This document shows, piece by piece, positions 17,262 through 25,856 of a DNA stretch of 64,000 nucleotides (its first letter is position 1; every line of letters starts with the position of its first letter). The position numbers and the translations under genes were made by a program. Source of the stretch: Microbispora oryzae (lineage in GTDB: Bacteria; Actinomycetota; Actinomycetes; Streptosporangiales; Streptosporangiaceae); the NCBI RefSeq assembly GCF_017896165.1, contig NZ_JAFCNB010000008.1:124001-188000 (forward strand). Direction: 5' to 3'. The notes below the pieces were generated by a model. That model saw nothing but the letters and a program-made list of their open reading frames with translations, ran no database searches and was not told the origin of the DNA.

Positions 17262-17333
17262 GGGAGACGGGCCCGGCGGAACGTCTCCCGATGCGGCGGG
17301 GAGGGCGCCGGCCGTTCGCCGTGCCCTCCCCGC
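17262..17333. terminator. Two hairpins between convergent genes
   Basis: GGGAGACG/CGTCTCCC (17262-17289) and GCGGGGAGGGC/GCCCTCCCCGC (17296-17333) separate the YCII gene from the convergent pectate lyase; a bidirectional terminator is likely. Confidence 0.65.
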
Positions 17334-17341
17334 GAGTCGGG

Positions 17342-18808
17342 TCAGATGTGGCCGGTGCCCGCGTTCGCCAGGACGGTCGTCTTGACGGTGCTGGGAGTGT
17401 CGACGCTGTAGGAGTAGGGGATGCTCGCCACGCTGCCGGAGGTCTGCGGCGTGCCCGAGTTCACGAAGTAGTTGTTGCGGGCCACGATCGAGCCGCCGGG
17501 CGAGGAGCCCTCCTTCGTGTGGGTGGGGTCGGAGACGTTCTCGAAGTAGTTGCCCTCGACCAGGACGCCCGCGCCGCAGGTGGCGGCGACCCCGTAGCTG
17601 TAGTCCGTGTACGACGGGTTCTTGTAGTAGTAGTTGTTGAACACGTGGACGGGGTTGCCGAAGCGGACCCGGGGGTTGCGCTGGGCGCAGGTCTGGAACG
17701 CGTTGTGGTGATAGGTCACCCGCAGGTGCCCGGTGTCCTCGGACGCGTTGTTGTCACTGTGGCCCACGAGCGAGCACTTCACGTGGTCGTGCAGCTTGTT
17801 CCAGGAGACCGTGACGTAGTCGGACGCGTGGGTGATGTCCAGCAGGCCGTCGTAGTAGTCCGTGCCGTGGCTGGTGTCGCTCGACAGGTCGTTGTGGTCG
17901 ATCCACGCCCGCTTGGTGTTGTCGAGGTGGATCGCGTCGCCGTTGCCGTTGCTCGCGAGCACCTTGGAGATCTTCAGGTTGCGGACGATGACGTTGGTGG
18001 CGTCCGCCAGGTTGAGCCCGCAGCCGGTCAGGCCGGAGCTCGCCCCCACCCCGACCACGGTGGTGTTGGAGCCCACCCGCACGTCATCGGAGCAGCTGAA
18101 GTTGCCGTTGATCTGCACGGTCTTGGCGGCGGTGCCCTTCACCGCGGCGGTGAGCGCGCTCAGGGACGTGACGGTGGTGTTCGACCCGCCGGCGCCGCCG
18201 GTGGTGCCCCCGCCCTGGGTGGCCCAGCCGATCAGCCCGGTGGGCGGCGGTCCGGACGGCGACTGGCTCGGGCTCGGGCTGGGGCTCGGGCTGGGGCTGG
18301 GCGAGCGCGTCGGAGACGCGGACGGGGACGAGCTGGGCGAACGGGTCGGGCTCTGGGTGGGGCTGGGGCTGCCGCCGACGTCGCCGGTGCAGGTGACCCC
18401 GTTGAGGGTGAACGAGCCCGGCACCGGGTTGGCGGAGGTCCAGCTGCCCTGGAACCCGATCGAGGCGACGCCGCCCGTCGCGAGCGAGCCGTTGTAGGAG
18501 ACGTTCGTCGCGGTGACGTTGCCGCCGCTCTGGGAGAAGGTGGCGTTCCAGCCGCTGGTGACCTGCTGGCCGGCGCTGAACGACCAGCCCAGGGTCCAGC
18601 CCGACAACGGGTCACCGAGGTTGGTGATGTCGACGTTGGCGGTGAACCCGCCCGGCCATTCCGAGGCGATGGTGTAGGTGACCTTGCAGCCGGTCGCGGC
18701 GTAGGCCTGGGAGGCCAGGGTGGCGAGCCCGGCGGCGGTCACGGCCACCGCCGTGGCCGCGTTGAGGAAGGCGAGGCGACGCCGTCGCGTCGGGGTCCGA
18801 GAGAGCAA
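17342..18808 (-). CDS. Secreted CBM2 pectate lyase (polysaccharide lyase family 1)
   Basis: The 488-residue protein has an Arg-rich signal peptide ending near AYA, a family 2 carbohydrate-binding module (about 40-140, SEWPGGFTANVDI start), a Pro/Ser linker, then a parallel beta-helix PL1 domain. The lyase core shows DAIHLDNTKRAWIDHN and DGLLDITHASDYVTVSW for calcium, and VTYHHNAFQTCAQRNPRVRFG with the catalytic Arg. It cleaves polygalacturonate by beta-elimination while bound to plant cell-wall cellulose. The start is a TTG at 18808, supported by AAAGGAG eight bases upstream. The module is N-terminal here but C-terminal in the esterases of this window. Confidence 0.9.
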   Translation of the reverse strand: MLSRTPTRRRRLAFLNAATAVAVTAAGLATLASQAYAATGCKVTYTIASEWPGGFTANVDITNLGDPLSGWTLGWSFSAGQQVTSGWNATFSQSGGNVTATNVSYNGSLATGGVASIGFQGSWTSANPVPGSFTLNGVTCTGDVGGSPSPTQSPTRSPSSSPSASPTRSPSPSPSPSPSPSQSPSGPPPTGLIGWATQGGGTTGGAGGSNTTVTSLSALTAAVKGTAAKTVQINGNFSCSDDVRVGSNTTVVGVGASSGLTGCGLNLADATNVIVRNLKISKVLASNGNGDAIHLDNTKRAWIDHNDLSSDTSHGTDYYDGLLDITHASDYVTVSWNKLHDHVKCSLVGHSDNNASEDTGHLRVTYHHNAFQTCAQRNPRVRFGNPVHVFNNYYYKNPSYTDYSYGVAATCGAGVLVEGNYFENVSDPTHTKEGSSPGGSIVARNNYFVNSGTPQTSGSVASIPYSYSVDTPSTVKTTVLANAGTGHI

Positions 18809-19103
18809 GGAATGCTCCTTTGCATGGAGGGACGGTAGGACCTACGTACCGCTCCGACCGCCATCGAGCGGGGCCGGAACGTCGCCCGGAGACTCCGTGC
18901 AGGACCCTGACCGGGGCGGTGGCCGGGTGCCGCCGCCGATCCCGCTACGTGATTGCTGTTCACCTATGTGTACGAGATTCATGAAGGGGAACACGCGTCA
19001 AGCTACGGACGCCGCGACCGCCGGTCAACGCCCCCCGCCGCCCCGCCGGGACGGCGAACAGACGTCCGTCCTGGTGAGAAGAGGTGCGGGACCGGCGGGC
19101 CGG

Positions 19104-19114
19104 TGAAACATTCA
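19104..19114. promoter_or_regulatory. Weak copy of the TGAAA-N-TTTCA operator
   Basis: TGAAACATTCA differs by one base from the palindrome found before the esterase genes and is centred 108 bases upstream of the candidate pectate lyase -35. Confidence 0.35.
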
Positions 19115-19243
19115 GCAAGGAAGATCGCCGTCAACTCACGACGCCGTTACGCGTTCGCCGTCGTCGCCCTCCCCGCAGGTATTGCTTCAGTGGGCGGATG
19201 CGTCCGGCCAGATGCAGCGTATGACGCGTGAAAGGCGAGATTC

Positions 19244-19312
19244 ATGGCCCATCGCGCGCTTGGCGACACCGGCGTCAAGCCGATATCGCCCCTGGCGAGC
19301 ATTACCGGGTTG
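19244..19312 (+). pseudogene. Possible aldo/keto reductase N-terminal remnant
   Basis: About 23 codons from ATG 19244 read MAHRALGDTGVKPISPLAS, which resembles the conserved beginning of aldo/keto reductases (usual pattern xYRxLGxTGxxVSxL). The similarity then stops and the frame runs antisense into the HEPN gene. This could be the stump left by a deletion when the toxin-antitoxin module arrived. The match is short, so chance is not excluded. Confidence 0.3.
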
Positions 19313-19331
19313 AGGTACCGCGCACACGGAC

Positions 19332-19784
19332 TCAGAACAGTCCGAGATGATCAATCATCCTGTAAGCCGCCTCGAGGATTAGTCGGGCGGCGGTCAGCGC
19401 GTCCTCTGCTTCCTCGCAGTCGACAGTCTCATCGGGAAATACGGGGTATTCGAGCTCGTTTCTACGTCGTCGCATAACGCTGAACTGCTCGAAAGCGGCA
19501 CCGAACTGGCGGATCACCGCCTGTTGGACGGCGTAGTGACCACCGGTGGTGGTAGCGCGCAGCCCCTGCTGAGCCAGTAGTCCCGTACAGGCGAATCTTG
19601 CCCCGTCGTAGGCCAGGGTGTATGCAGAGTTCGGGTCGGACTCAACCAGTTCTTGTGCGCTTGACAAGACAACCTTGGCCTTCTTCAGCCAGCCCGCTCC
19701 ATCTGCGGCGTCGCCTTGGACGCGCTGGAGTTCCTTAGACGAAAGCATGCGCTCGATGTCGGCTTCGCCGCGCGTCCACCGCAT
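19332..19784 (-). CDS. HEPN-domain protein, probable toxin of a HEPN/MNT pair
   Basis: The 150-residue, mostly helical protein has the late RRRRNELEYP motif seen in HEPN proteins of the SAV_6107 type, in place of the classical Rx4-6H. It also has TLAYDGARFACTGLL, typical of the helical bundle. HEPN partners are RNases or are silenced by AMP transfer from the paired nucleotidyltransferase. Its ATG shares a base with the stop of that upstream gene (TGATG), so the two are co-translated. Base composition is visibly less GC-rich than the neighbours, suggesting acquisition. Confidence 0.75.
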   Translation of the reverse strand: MRWTRGEADIERMLSSKELQRVQGDAADGAGWLKKAKVVLSSAQELVESDPNSAYTLAYDGARFACTGLLAQQGLRATTTGGHYAVQQAVIRQFGAAFEQFSVMRRRRNELEYPVFPDETVDCEEAEDALTAARLILEAAYRMIDHLGLF

Positions 19785-20389
19785 CAGGGATCACGCTCCT
19801 TCCGGCCCGCCTCGATCGGGGTGAGATCGATTGTCGGGCTCGCCTTGATCTGGCGGATCAGAGCATCGGACGCCTCTTGCCACCGTCGGCGGGATGCGAG
19901 GACCGGGTTGACGGGGAGTCCGATGCGTACCTGGGCACGGTCAGCTGCGGCATAAACGTCGGCGCGCTTGGCCGAGCCGACCACGAGTACGTCGATGTCG
20001 TGTGGCGGAGGTCCCGGCTCACCGTTGTGGCGGGCGGCCCAGGAGCCGAAGATGAGAAGAAGTTCGATTTCCGATACGGGGCCGAACTCCTCGGCGATGA
20101 TGACGCCTGGGCCGTAGAGGTAGTCCAGTATCTCCGTCAGGGGTTTCACGACGGGGTGAGTCTGATCGATACTCAGCACGCGCGATCGACCCACGGCCGT
20201 CGCGAGCAGAAGTCCGGCCTCTTCGAGACGGTGGATCTCCGGGTGCAGGCTCGATGGACTCACGCCCAACGATCGGGCGAGAGACGCCAGCGTCCAGGTC
20301 TGATCTGCGCGAAGACAGAGCGCCGCCAGGAGTCTTGCTTGCGTCTCCGTGCGGAAGATGGGGGCCCCTCGAGGCCCAACGCTTCGCAT
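19784..20389 (-). CDS. MNT-type nucleotidyltransferase with winged helix, probable antitoxin
   Basis: The 201-residue protein has an N-terminal winged HTH (LASLARSLGVSPSSLHPEI, about 25-75) and a C-terminal minimal nucleotidyltransferase with IFGSWAARH, then HDIDVLVVG, whose acidic pair coordinates the metal. Such MNT antitoxins modify the partner HEPN toxin, and the HTH suggests autoregulation. I chose ATG 20389 rather than 20449 because a good promoter lies at 20396-20425 and puts the predicted transcription start at this ATG, giving a leaderless mRNA. Confidence 0.75.
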   Translation of the reverse strand: MRSVGPRGAPIFRTETQARLLAALCLRADQTWTLASLARSLGVSPSSLHPEIHRLEEAGLLLATAVGRSRVLSIDQTHPVVKPLTEILDYLYGPGVIIAEEFGPVSEIELLLIFGSWAARHNGEPGPPPHDIDVLVVGSAKRADVYAAADRAQVRIGLPVNPVLASRRRWQEASDALIRQIKASPTIDLTPIEAGRKERDP

Positions 20390-20395
20390 TTCCCG

Positions 20396-20425
20396 AATAT
20401 ATCTTCGCCCAAACCGAATGGTCAA
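20396..20425 (-). promoter_or_regulatory. Promoter of the HEPN/MNT module
   Basis: On the minus strand TTGACC (20425-20420) and TATATT (20401-20396) are 18 bases apart in an AT-rich patch; transcription would begin at about 20389, the A of the MNT start codon. Confidence 0.6.
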
Positions 20426-20472
20426 CTTAACGTACTCAGGCGAACGCATCGGGTGGCCGGTCTGGGGGCGGC

Positions 20473-22323
20473 CTAACCGGTGCAGCCGTCGCCGGCGGCC
20501 GACCTGCTCGCGTCGGCGTTGCCGAGGGAAGCCGCGGTGTTCCAGTCGGCGCAGGCGCCGCCCGTGTCACCGAGCCGGGATCGGGCCGCGCCACGCTGGT
20601 AGTAGGCGTCGGCATAACCGGGGAGCAACTGGATCGCCACGTCGAGATCGGACAGCGCACTCCGCGCGTTGCCCAGCTCGATGCCGGCGACGCCCCGGAA
20701 ATAGTAGGCCTCCACCAGATTGGGGTCATAGGTGATGGCCGAGGAGAGGTCCGCGTACGCGCCCGCGTAGTCCTTCAGCGCGACCCTGGCCTTTCCGCGC
20801 TCGCTGTAGCCGGGCGCGAAGGTCGGCAGCCGCGACACCACGGTGTCGAGCTCGCGCAGCGAGCCCGCGTAGTCGCCCTGGGTGTACTTGATCATGCCGA
20901 GGTAGTGGTGGGCCAGCATGAAGTCGGGGTCGAGTTCGGCGGTGCGCGTGAAGTCCGCGGTGGCGCCCGTGTAGTCGCCGTCTCGGAAGCGGGCGATGCC
21001 CCGGCTGTTGTAGGTGAACGCCACACCGGGTTCCTTGGCGATGGCGTCACTCATGACGGTCTCGGTGTTCTTCCAGACCGCGTTCCGCGTGATCGTCAGC
21101 GTGGCGAACAGCACGACGACCACCGCCATCGCCCCGATGGTGGCGAACCGGACGACGCGGTGCGGGCGATCGAGTGCCTTCTCCGCGAAATGTCCCGCGA
21201 TGAGGAAGAGGCCGAGGTACGGCAGATAGACGTACCTGTTCGCCTGGTAATTGTCGATGAGCAGCACGGACTGGGTCAGCGCGATGGTGATCACGAAGAA
21301 CCCCAGCCCGAAGACGACGATCGTGCGGGCCGGCCTGATGAGCCACAGCGCCACCGCCCCGGCGACGAGCGCGAACGGGAAAAGGTACAGATACCAGGGC
21401 AGCGGCGTGCCGGGATATCGGTACGCCAGCGACAGGTGGAACGGCCAGACCAGCCGCACCACGTAGTCCACGAGCGCCGAGCAGGCCACGAGGATCCGGT
21501 CGAGCACGGTGTAGTCGTGCGGCGGCACCACGTCCTCGCGGACCTGGAGCGCGACCAGCCCAACCACCACGGCGACGACGAAGAACGGGATCTTCTCCAC
21601 GAACAGGCGCCGGCTGAGCGGGCGCCCCCGGAGGTGGTCGACGAGGAACAACACCAGGGGGATCGCGACCGCGGTCGACTTGGACAGCGTGGCCAGCCCG
21701 AACAGGACCACCGACCACACCAGCGGCCGGACTCGCCGCGACTCGGCGTACCGCAGGTAGGCCAGGAGCGCGGCCAGCGAGAACAACGTGGCCAGCAGGG
21801 TGCTGCGGGTGGAGATCCAGGCGACCGTGTCGGCGTTCATCGGGTGGATCGCGAACGCGGCCGCCGTGAAGTAGGCCGGGAAGTCCCGCCCGGTCAGCCG
21901 GCGGATCAGCAGAAACGCCAGCACCACGTTGGCCAGGTGCAGCAGCACGTTGGTGAAGTGGTGGGCACCCATCGCGCCCCGGCCGAACAGGTAGTCGATC
22001 GCGTACGACACGTACACCAGCGGCGTGTACATCATCTGCAGCGGGGTGGTGAACCAGTGGCCGACGTTGGCGAGACTGAACTCCCGGATGGACACGTTGT
22101 CCACCACGCCCTCGGGGTCGTCGAAGTAGACGAAGCCGTTGCCGATGCCGTTGGCGTGCACGACGAAGGCCGCCACGACGATCCAGAACAGGATGTGCCG
22201 TCGCGGGAAACCGTTCCGCGTCCGTGCAGCGGGCCCGCGCGCGGCGGCTCCGCGCGCGGCGCGGCGAGCCGGGCGAGCGTGCGGACGGGCAGCCGGGCGA
22301 GCGGCCGGACGGGCTGGCGTCAT
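20473..22323 (-). CDS. TMTC-like multi-pass membrane protein with C-terminal TPR repeats
   Basis: The 616-residue protein has a basic N-terminus and about ten or more hydrophobic helices. An Asp pair in NGFVYFDDPEG right after helix 1 recalls the catalytic loop of GT-C glycosyltransferases. The C-terminal 200 residues are at least four TPR units (YNSRGIARFRDGDYTGA, YYQRGAARSRLGD). This architecture matches TMTC-type O-mannosyltransferase-like proteins. ATG 22323 is preferred: AGGAG is nine bases upstream, while ATG 22332 has no spacing. It is the last gene of a response regulator-kinase operon. Donor and acceptor are unknown. Confidence 0.7.
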   Translation of the reverse strand: MTPARPAARPAARPHARPARRAARGAAARGPAARTRNGFPRRHILFWIVVAAFVVHANGIGNGFVYFDDPEGVVDNVSIREFSLANVGHWFTTPLQMMYTPLVYVSYAIDYLFGRGAMGAHHFTNVLLHLANVVLAFLLIRRLTGRDFPAYFTAAAFAIHPMNADTVAWISTRSTLLATLFSLAALLAYLRYAESRRVRPLVWSVVLFGLATLSKSTAVAIPLVLFLVDHLRGRPLSRRLFVEKIPFFVVAVVVGLVALQVREDVVPPHDYTVLDRILVACSALVDYVVRLVWPFHLSLAYRYPGTPLPWYLYLFPFALVAGAVALWLIRPARTIVVFGLGFFVITIALTQSVLLIDNYQANRYVYLPYLGLFLIAGHFAEKALDRPHRVVRFATIGAMAVVVVLFATLTITRNAVWKNTETVMSDAIAKEPGVAFTYNSRGIARFRDGDYTGATADFTRTAELDPDFMLAHHYLGMIKYTQGDYAGSLRELDTVVSRLPTFAPGYSERGKARVALKDYAGAYADLSSAITYDPNLVEAYYFRGVAGIELGNARSALSDLDVAIQLLPGYADAYYQRGAARSRLGDTGGACADWNTAASLGNADASRSAAGDGCTG

Positions 22324-22328
22324 CGCAC

Positions 22329-23672
22329 TCATCTCCTGTGAGCGTCGGCGCTGTCGGGCATCACGGCGGGCGCTTCCAGGGCTGACGATTCCGGTGCGGA
22401 TTCCCCGGCGGGCGATTCCGCGGTGTAGGACCCCGGGAGCCCTCGCGGGCCGTCCGCCCGGGCGGGATGCGCGGGCAGGCGGACCGTGAACGTCGCTCCG
22501 GCCCCGGGCCGGCCGTCCACGACGATCGAGCCGCCGTGCGCGTCGACCACCTCACTGACGAGGGCGAGGCCGAGACCGAGCCCCCCGCTGTGCTGTCCGC
22601 CCTCGTATCGGGCGAACAGACGGCCGGCATCTCTCGGATCCAGCCCCACGCCCTCGTCCCGCACGCTGAGCCCGACCAGCTCGGCACCCGAGCTGACGGT
22701 CACCTGGATGTGGCCGCCCGCGCGCGTGTGCCGGAGCGCGTTGTCGAGGAGCGCGGAGATCACGCGGCGCAGCGCGGACTCCGCTCCGCGCACGACGTGA
22801 TCTCCGGGGCCCCGCCGTACGTCGACGATCACCCCGCGCTGCGCCGCGCGCGCGGCCTCGGCCGCGGCGACGTCGTCGGCGAGCGCGGCCAGGTCGACCG
22901 GGCCGAACGGCCGGTTCCGCCGGCTGAGCTGGGCCGACAGGAGCATGTCCTCGATCACCTCGCCGAGTTGCCCGATGCCGGCGACCAGATGCTCGACGTC
23001 GCCCGCGACGAGGTGCGGGTCGGATCCGCGCCGCAGCCGCCGCGCGGTGATCTGGGCGCGGACGTGCAGCCGGGTCAGCGGGGTGCGCAGCTCGTGGCTG
23101 ACGTCGGAAGTGAACTGGCGCTGCCGGTCGAGCGCGTCGCCCAGCGGCGCGATCGCCCGGCGGGTGAGGACCTGGCCGATGACGAGCGCCACCAGCAGGG
23201 CGGCGAGCTCGGCGGCGGCGAGCGTGCGCAGCAGCCGCTGCCGCTCGGCGGTCTGGTAGGCCAGGTCCAACACGGCCTGCACCGGCACGCCGTCACGCCG
23301 CTGGGTGTGGATCAGATAGGACCGCCCGGCGACCTCGGCCAGGCCGACCAGGGTCCGCCCGTCGGCGGCGACCCGCTCCAGCGTCGCGCGTACGGGCAGG
23401 TCGGACGGCGCCCCCGGAGAGCGCTGTACGGTGCTCCCGCGCAGCTCGAACAGCCAGATGCAGGGCGGGGGCTGGGCGACCGGGGCGGAGTGGGCCGCCA
23501 TGGCCAGGTCGCGCCGGGCGCCCACGTCCTGTTCGTTGACCATGATGCAGTAGACCAGCGTGCCCATCAGCGCGAGCACCACTGAGAACCCGCCCGCCAT
23601 CTGCACGGTGATCCGGCGGCGGGCCCGGCTCAGCAGCCGCCGCTCCGGATCGACGCGCCGCCGGCCGCTCAC
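22329..23672 (-). CDS. Sensor histidine kinase
   Basis: The 447-residue protein has two transmembrane helices (about 20-45 and 150-175) bounding a roughly 100-residue extracytoplasmic sensor. The H-box is FTSDVSHELRTPLTRL, followed by LLDNALRH, DEGVGLD and GGLGLGLALV of the ATPase domain. There is no clear separate HAMP. A Pro/Ser-rich tail follows. GTG 23672 overlaps the response regulator stop as GTGA; its own stop overlaps the upstream, weaker start of the TMTC-like gene. It phosphorylates the regulator encoded just before it. Confidence 0.9.
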   Translation of the reverse strand: MSGRRRVDPERRLLSRARRRITVQMAGGFSVVLALMGTLVYCIMVNEQDVGARRDLAMAAHSAPVAQPPPCIWLFELRGSTVQRSPGAPSDLPVRATLERVAADGRTLVGLAEVAGRSYLIHTQRRDGVPVQAVLDLAYQTAERQRLLRTLAAAELAALLVALVIGQVLTRRAIAPLGDALDRQRQFTSDVSHELRTPLTRLHVRAQITARRLRRGSDPHLVAGDVEHLVAGIGQLGEVIEDMLLSAQLSRRNRPFGPVDLAALADDVAAAEAARAAQRGVIVDVRRGPGDHVVRGAESALRRVISALLDNALRHTRAGGHIQVTVSSGAELVGLSVRDEGVGLDPRDAGRLFARYEGGQHSGGLGLGLALVSEVVDAHGGSIVVDGRPGAGATFTVRLPAHPARADGPRGLPGSYTAESPAGESAPESSALEAPAVMPDSADAHRR

Positions 23673-24358
23673 AGCCCGCCCAGGCGGTACCCCACGCCCC
23701 GTACGGTGCGCACCACATCCGGCCCCAGCTTGTTCCGCAGGTAGTAGACGTAGGTGTCCACGATCGACTCGGCCCGGGCACCGTCGAAGACACGCTGTCT
23801 CAGGGAGGCCCGCGTGTGCACCTGCCGGGGGCGCACCGCCAGCGCGTGGAGCAGCCGGCACTCCTGGCCGGACAGCGTCACCTGGTCGCCGGACGGCAGC
23901 CGTACGACGTGTGACTCGGAGTCGAGCCAGCCGGCGCCCAGCGGCAGCAGGCCGGCCTGGTCCAGGTTCCTGCGGTGCAGGGCGCGCACCCTGGCCAGCA
24001 GTTCGTCGATCTCGAACGGTTTGACCAGATAATCCTCGGCACCCGCGTCGAGGCCGGTGACGCGGTCGGCGACCGTGCCGAACGCGGTGAGCACCAGCAC
24101 CGGCACGGTGACGGCCCGGCTGCGCAGCCTCCGCAGCAGGTCGAGCCCGTCGACCACGGGCAGCCCGCGATCGATGATCATGACGTCGTAACCGCGGCTG
24201 AGCCCGAGGTGAAGGCCCTGCTGCCCCTCCCGCGCCAGGTCGACCGCGTAACCCTCGTCGGTGAAGAGGTCGACCAGCATGTTCCCGACATCGCGCTCGT
24301 CCTCGACGAGCAGCAGCCGGCGAGAGTGCGGTTCGGATGTCCCCGGGATCCGTGCCAC
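23669..24358 (-). CDS. OmpR/PhoB-family response regulator
   Basis: The 229-residue protein has a receiver domain with DE after LLLVE, phosphoacceptor Asp in MIIDRGLP, the conserved Thr in LVLTAFG and Lys in YLVKPFE, followed by an OmpR winged helix (SIVDTYVYYLRNKLG, TVRGVGYRLG). Start GTG 24358 lies inside a perfect 9-bp inverted repeat at 24352-24374. OmpR-type domains usually bind direct repeats spaced about 10-11 bp, which makes it one candidate for the repeats near 29901 and 31662. Confidence 0.9.
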   Translation of the reverse strand: MARIPGTSEPHSRRLLLVEDERDVGNMLVDLFTDEGYAVDLAREGQQGLHLGLSRGYDVMIIDRGLPVVDGLDLLRRLRSRAVTVPVLVLTAFGTVADRVTGLDAGAEDYLVKPFEIDELLARVRALHRRNLDQAGLLPLGAGWLDSESHVVRLPSGDQVTLSGQECRLLHALAVRPRQVHTRASLRQRVFDGARAESIVDTYVYYLRNKLGPDVVRTVRGVGYRLGGL

Positions 24359-24374
24359 CGGACCACGGTGGCAC
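24352..24374. promoter_or_regulatory. Inverted repeat over the response regulator start codon
   Basis: GTGCCACCG and CGGTGGCAC flank a 5-base centre. The GTG start of the response regulator lies inside the repeat, so an RNA hairpin would cover it, or a protein could bind there for autoregulation. Confidence 0.45.
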
Positions 24375-24449
24375 CTATATCGGGAAATTTCCAGGTTCCA
24401 GATGCCCCATCGGGCGGTCCTGCTCAGACGTGGCAGGCCAACCGGGCGA

Positions 24450-25784
24450 TCACGTGAAATTAGTTGAAACTTGTTCCACGCCCTCCCGGTCCACGGCCGC
24501 GCTCGCCCGCTCGTGCCGGTCGGGCAACGCCAGTTTGTACAGCGGCAGGGCCGCCGCGGTGGTGAGCACGGCCACGAGGACGAGCATCGCGAAGAGCTCC
24601 TGCGTGATCATGCCTTGCGCCAGGCCGATGTTGATGAAGATGAGGATCATCAGGCCCCGGGCGTTCATGATGCCTCCCACCGCCCAGGACTCGCGCCAGC
24701 CGAACCCGAGGGCCCTCGTCGACAGCGCGCAGCCGAAGTACTTGCCGAAGAAGCCCGCGGCCAGGATCGCGGCGAAGGCCAGCAGCATGGGTCCGCCGGC
24801 GAGGCCCTGGAGATGGGTGTTCAGTCCGGAGAACGCGAAGAAGACGGGCAGCAGCAGCGTCGAGACGACGTCCATCATGCGGCCGTGCAGCGCCGCGCGG
24901 AACGCCGGTTCGCGGGGCATGCACAGCCCGGCGATGAAACCGCCGAACACCGAGTAGACGCCGATCCAGTCGGTGAGCCAGCCCGCGGTGAGCGGCACCA
25001 AAATGATCACGTAGATGGCGGAGGCGCCGAGCCGGCCGGTCTGTGCGACCCGGCGGCCGAGGGGGCGCAGCAGCGGCGCGACCACCGCGAGCATCACCAC
25101 CGCGAAGACCGCCGACAGGCCGATGGTCCGCAGCGCGTCACCGGGTCCCGCCCCCAGATGCACCGCCGACAGCGTCGCGAGCAGGCACCAGGCCGCGGCG
25201 TCGTCGATGGAGGCCGCCACCAGGGTGAGCCGGCCGATCCGGCTGTTCTCCAGCCCGCGTTCGTACAGGATCCGGGCGAGCATGGGGAAGGCCGTCAGCG
25301 ACAGCGCGCCGCCGACGAACAGGGCGAACTCGGCCGGGCCGACGTCCGGGCGGGACAGGCGGTCCCACAGCAGGAGACCGGCGCCCGCGCCCAGGGCGAG
25401 CGAGGGAAGTATGCCCGACGCGGCCAGCGCCGTCGCCCGGCGCAGCTCGCCCGGCGCGCCTGCACTGTGATCCAGCCCGGCTCCGACCAGGAACATGTAC
25501 AGCGTCAGGCCGATGGTGCTGAGCACGTACAGCACCGGCCTGACCTCGGCGGGGAACACGGCCGCCTGCGCCTCGGGGAACAGCGCGCCGAACAGTGTCG
25601 GCCCCAGCAGCACACCCGCGATCATCTCGCCGACGACGCGTGGCTGCATCACGAGGAGCGCCAGGCGGCCGCACACCGCCGCGGCCACCAGGATGACGAC
25701 CAGGGCCGGGAGCACCCTGAGGACCAACTGCAGGTGAGGATCCGTGGCGGGCGCCACGGCCAGGGGAAGTGACGCGACGAACAT
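24450..25784 (-). CDS. CPA2-type cation/proton antiporter
   Basis: The 444-residue protein has about 12-13 membrane helices. PRVVGEMIAGVLLGPTLFG is the typical early helix, AASIDDAAAWCLLA carries the conserved double Asp of sodium/proton exchangers, and NARGLMILIF is a late helix. It belongs to the monovalent cation:proton antiporter-2 group and is similar to antiporters found beside actinomycete natural product clusters. ATG 25784. It lies downstream of the P450 operon, parallel to it, with only 72 bases between, so co-transcription is possible. A role in transport of the product is speculative. Confidence 0.85.
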   Translation of the reverse strand: MFVASLPLAVAPATDPHLQLVLRVLPALVVILVAAAVCGRLALLVMQPRVVGEMIAGVLLGPTLFGALFPEAQAAVFPAEVRPVLYVLSTIGLTLYMFLVGAGLDHSAGAPGELRRATALAASGILPSLALGAGAGLLLWDRLSRPDVGPAEFALFVGGALSLTAFPMLARILYERGLENSRIGRLTLVAASIDDAAAWCLLATLSAVHLGAGPGDALRTIGLSAVFAVVMLAVVAPLLRPLGRRVAQTGRLGASAIYVIILVPLTAGWLTDWIGVYSVFGGFIAGLCMPREPAFRAALHGRMMDVVSTLLLPVFFAFSGLNTHLQGLAGGPMLLAFAAILAAGFFGKYFGCALSTRALGFGWRESWAVGGIMNARGLMILIFINIGLAQGMITQELFAMLVLVAVLTTAAALPLYKLALPDRHERASAAVDREGVEQVSTNFT

Positions 25785-25856
25785 GGTGTGCGCCTCCGCT
25801 CGGGGCCGGAACTGACACAGGTACGGGAACGGGCACAGGTTCGGGAACGAGCCAGA

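Larger units (their letters stand above)
18809..19331. other. Intergenic region upstream of pectate lyase
   Basis: 523 bases without a convincing intact gene. It holds a possible promoter for the pectate lyase on the minus strand (TTGACG at 19001-18996, followed after 16 bases by AATCTC), an imperfect TGAAA-type palindrome at 19104-19114, and an orphan start at 19244 that resembles the beginning of an aldo/keto reductase. Confidence 0.5.

Noticed and set aside
18230-18380. Regular short repeats as a CRISPR or minisatellite element
   Set aside because: They encode the Ser/Pro linker of the pectate lyase; units are of codon-multiple length without spacers. The same applies to linkers at 33960, 36130 and 62610.
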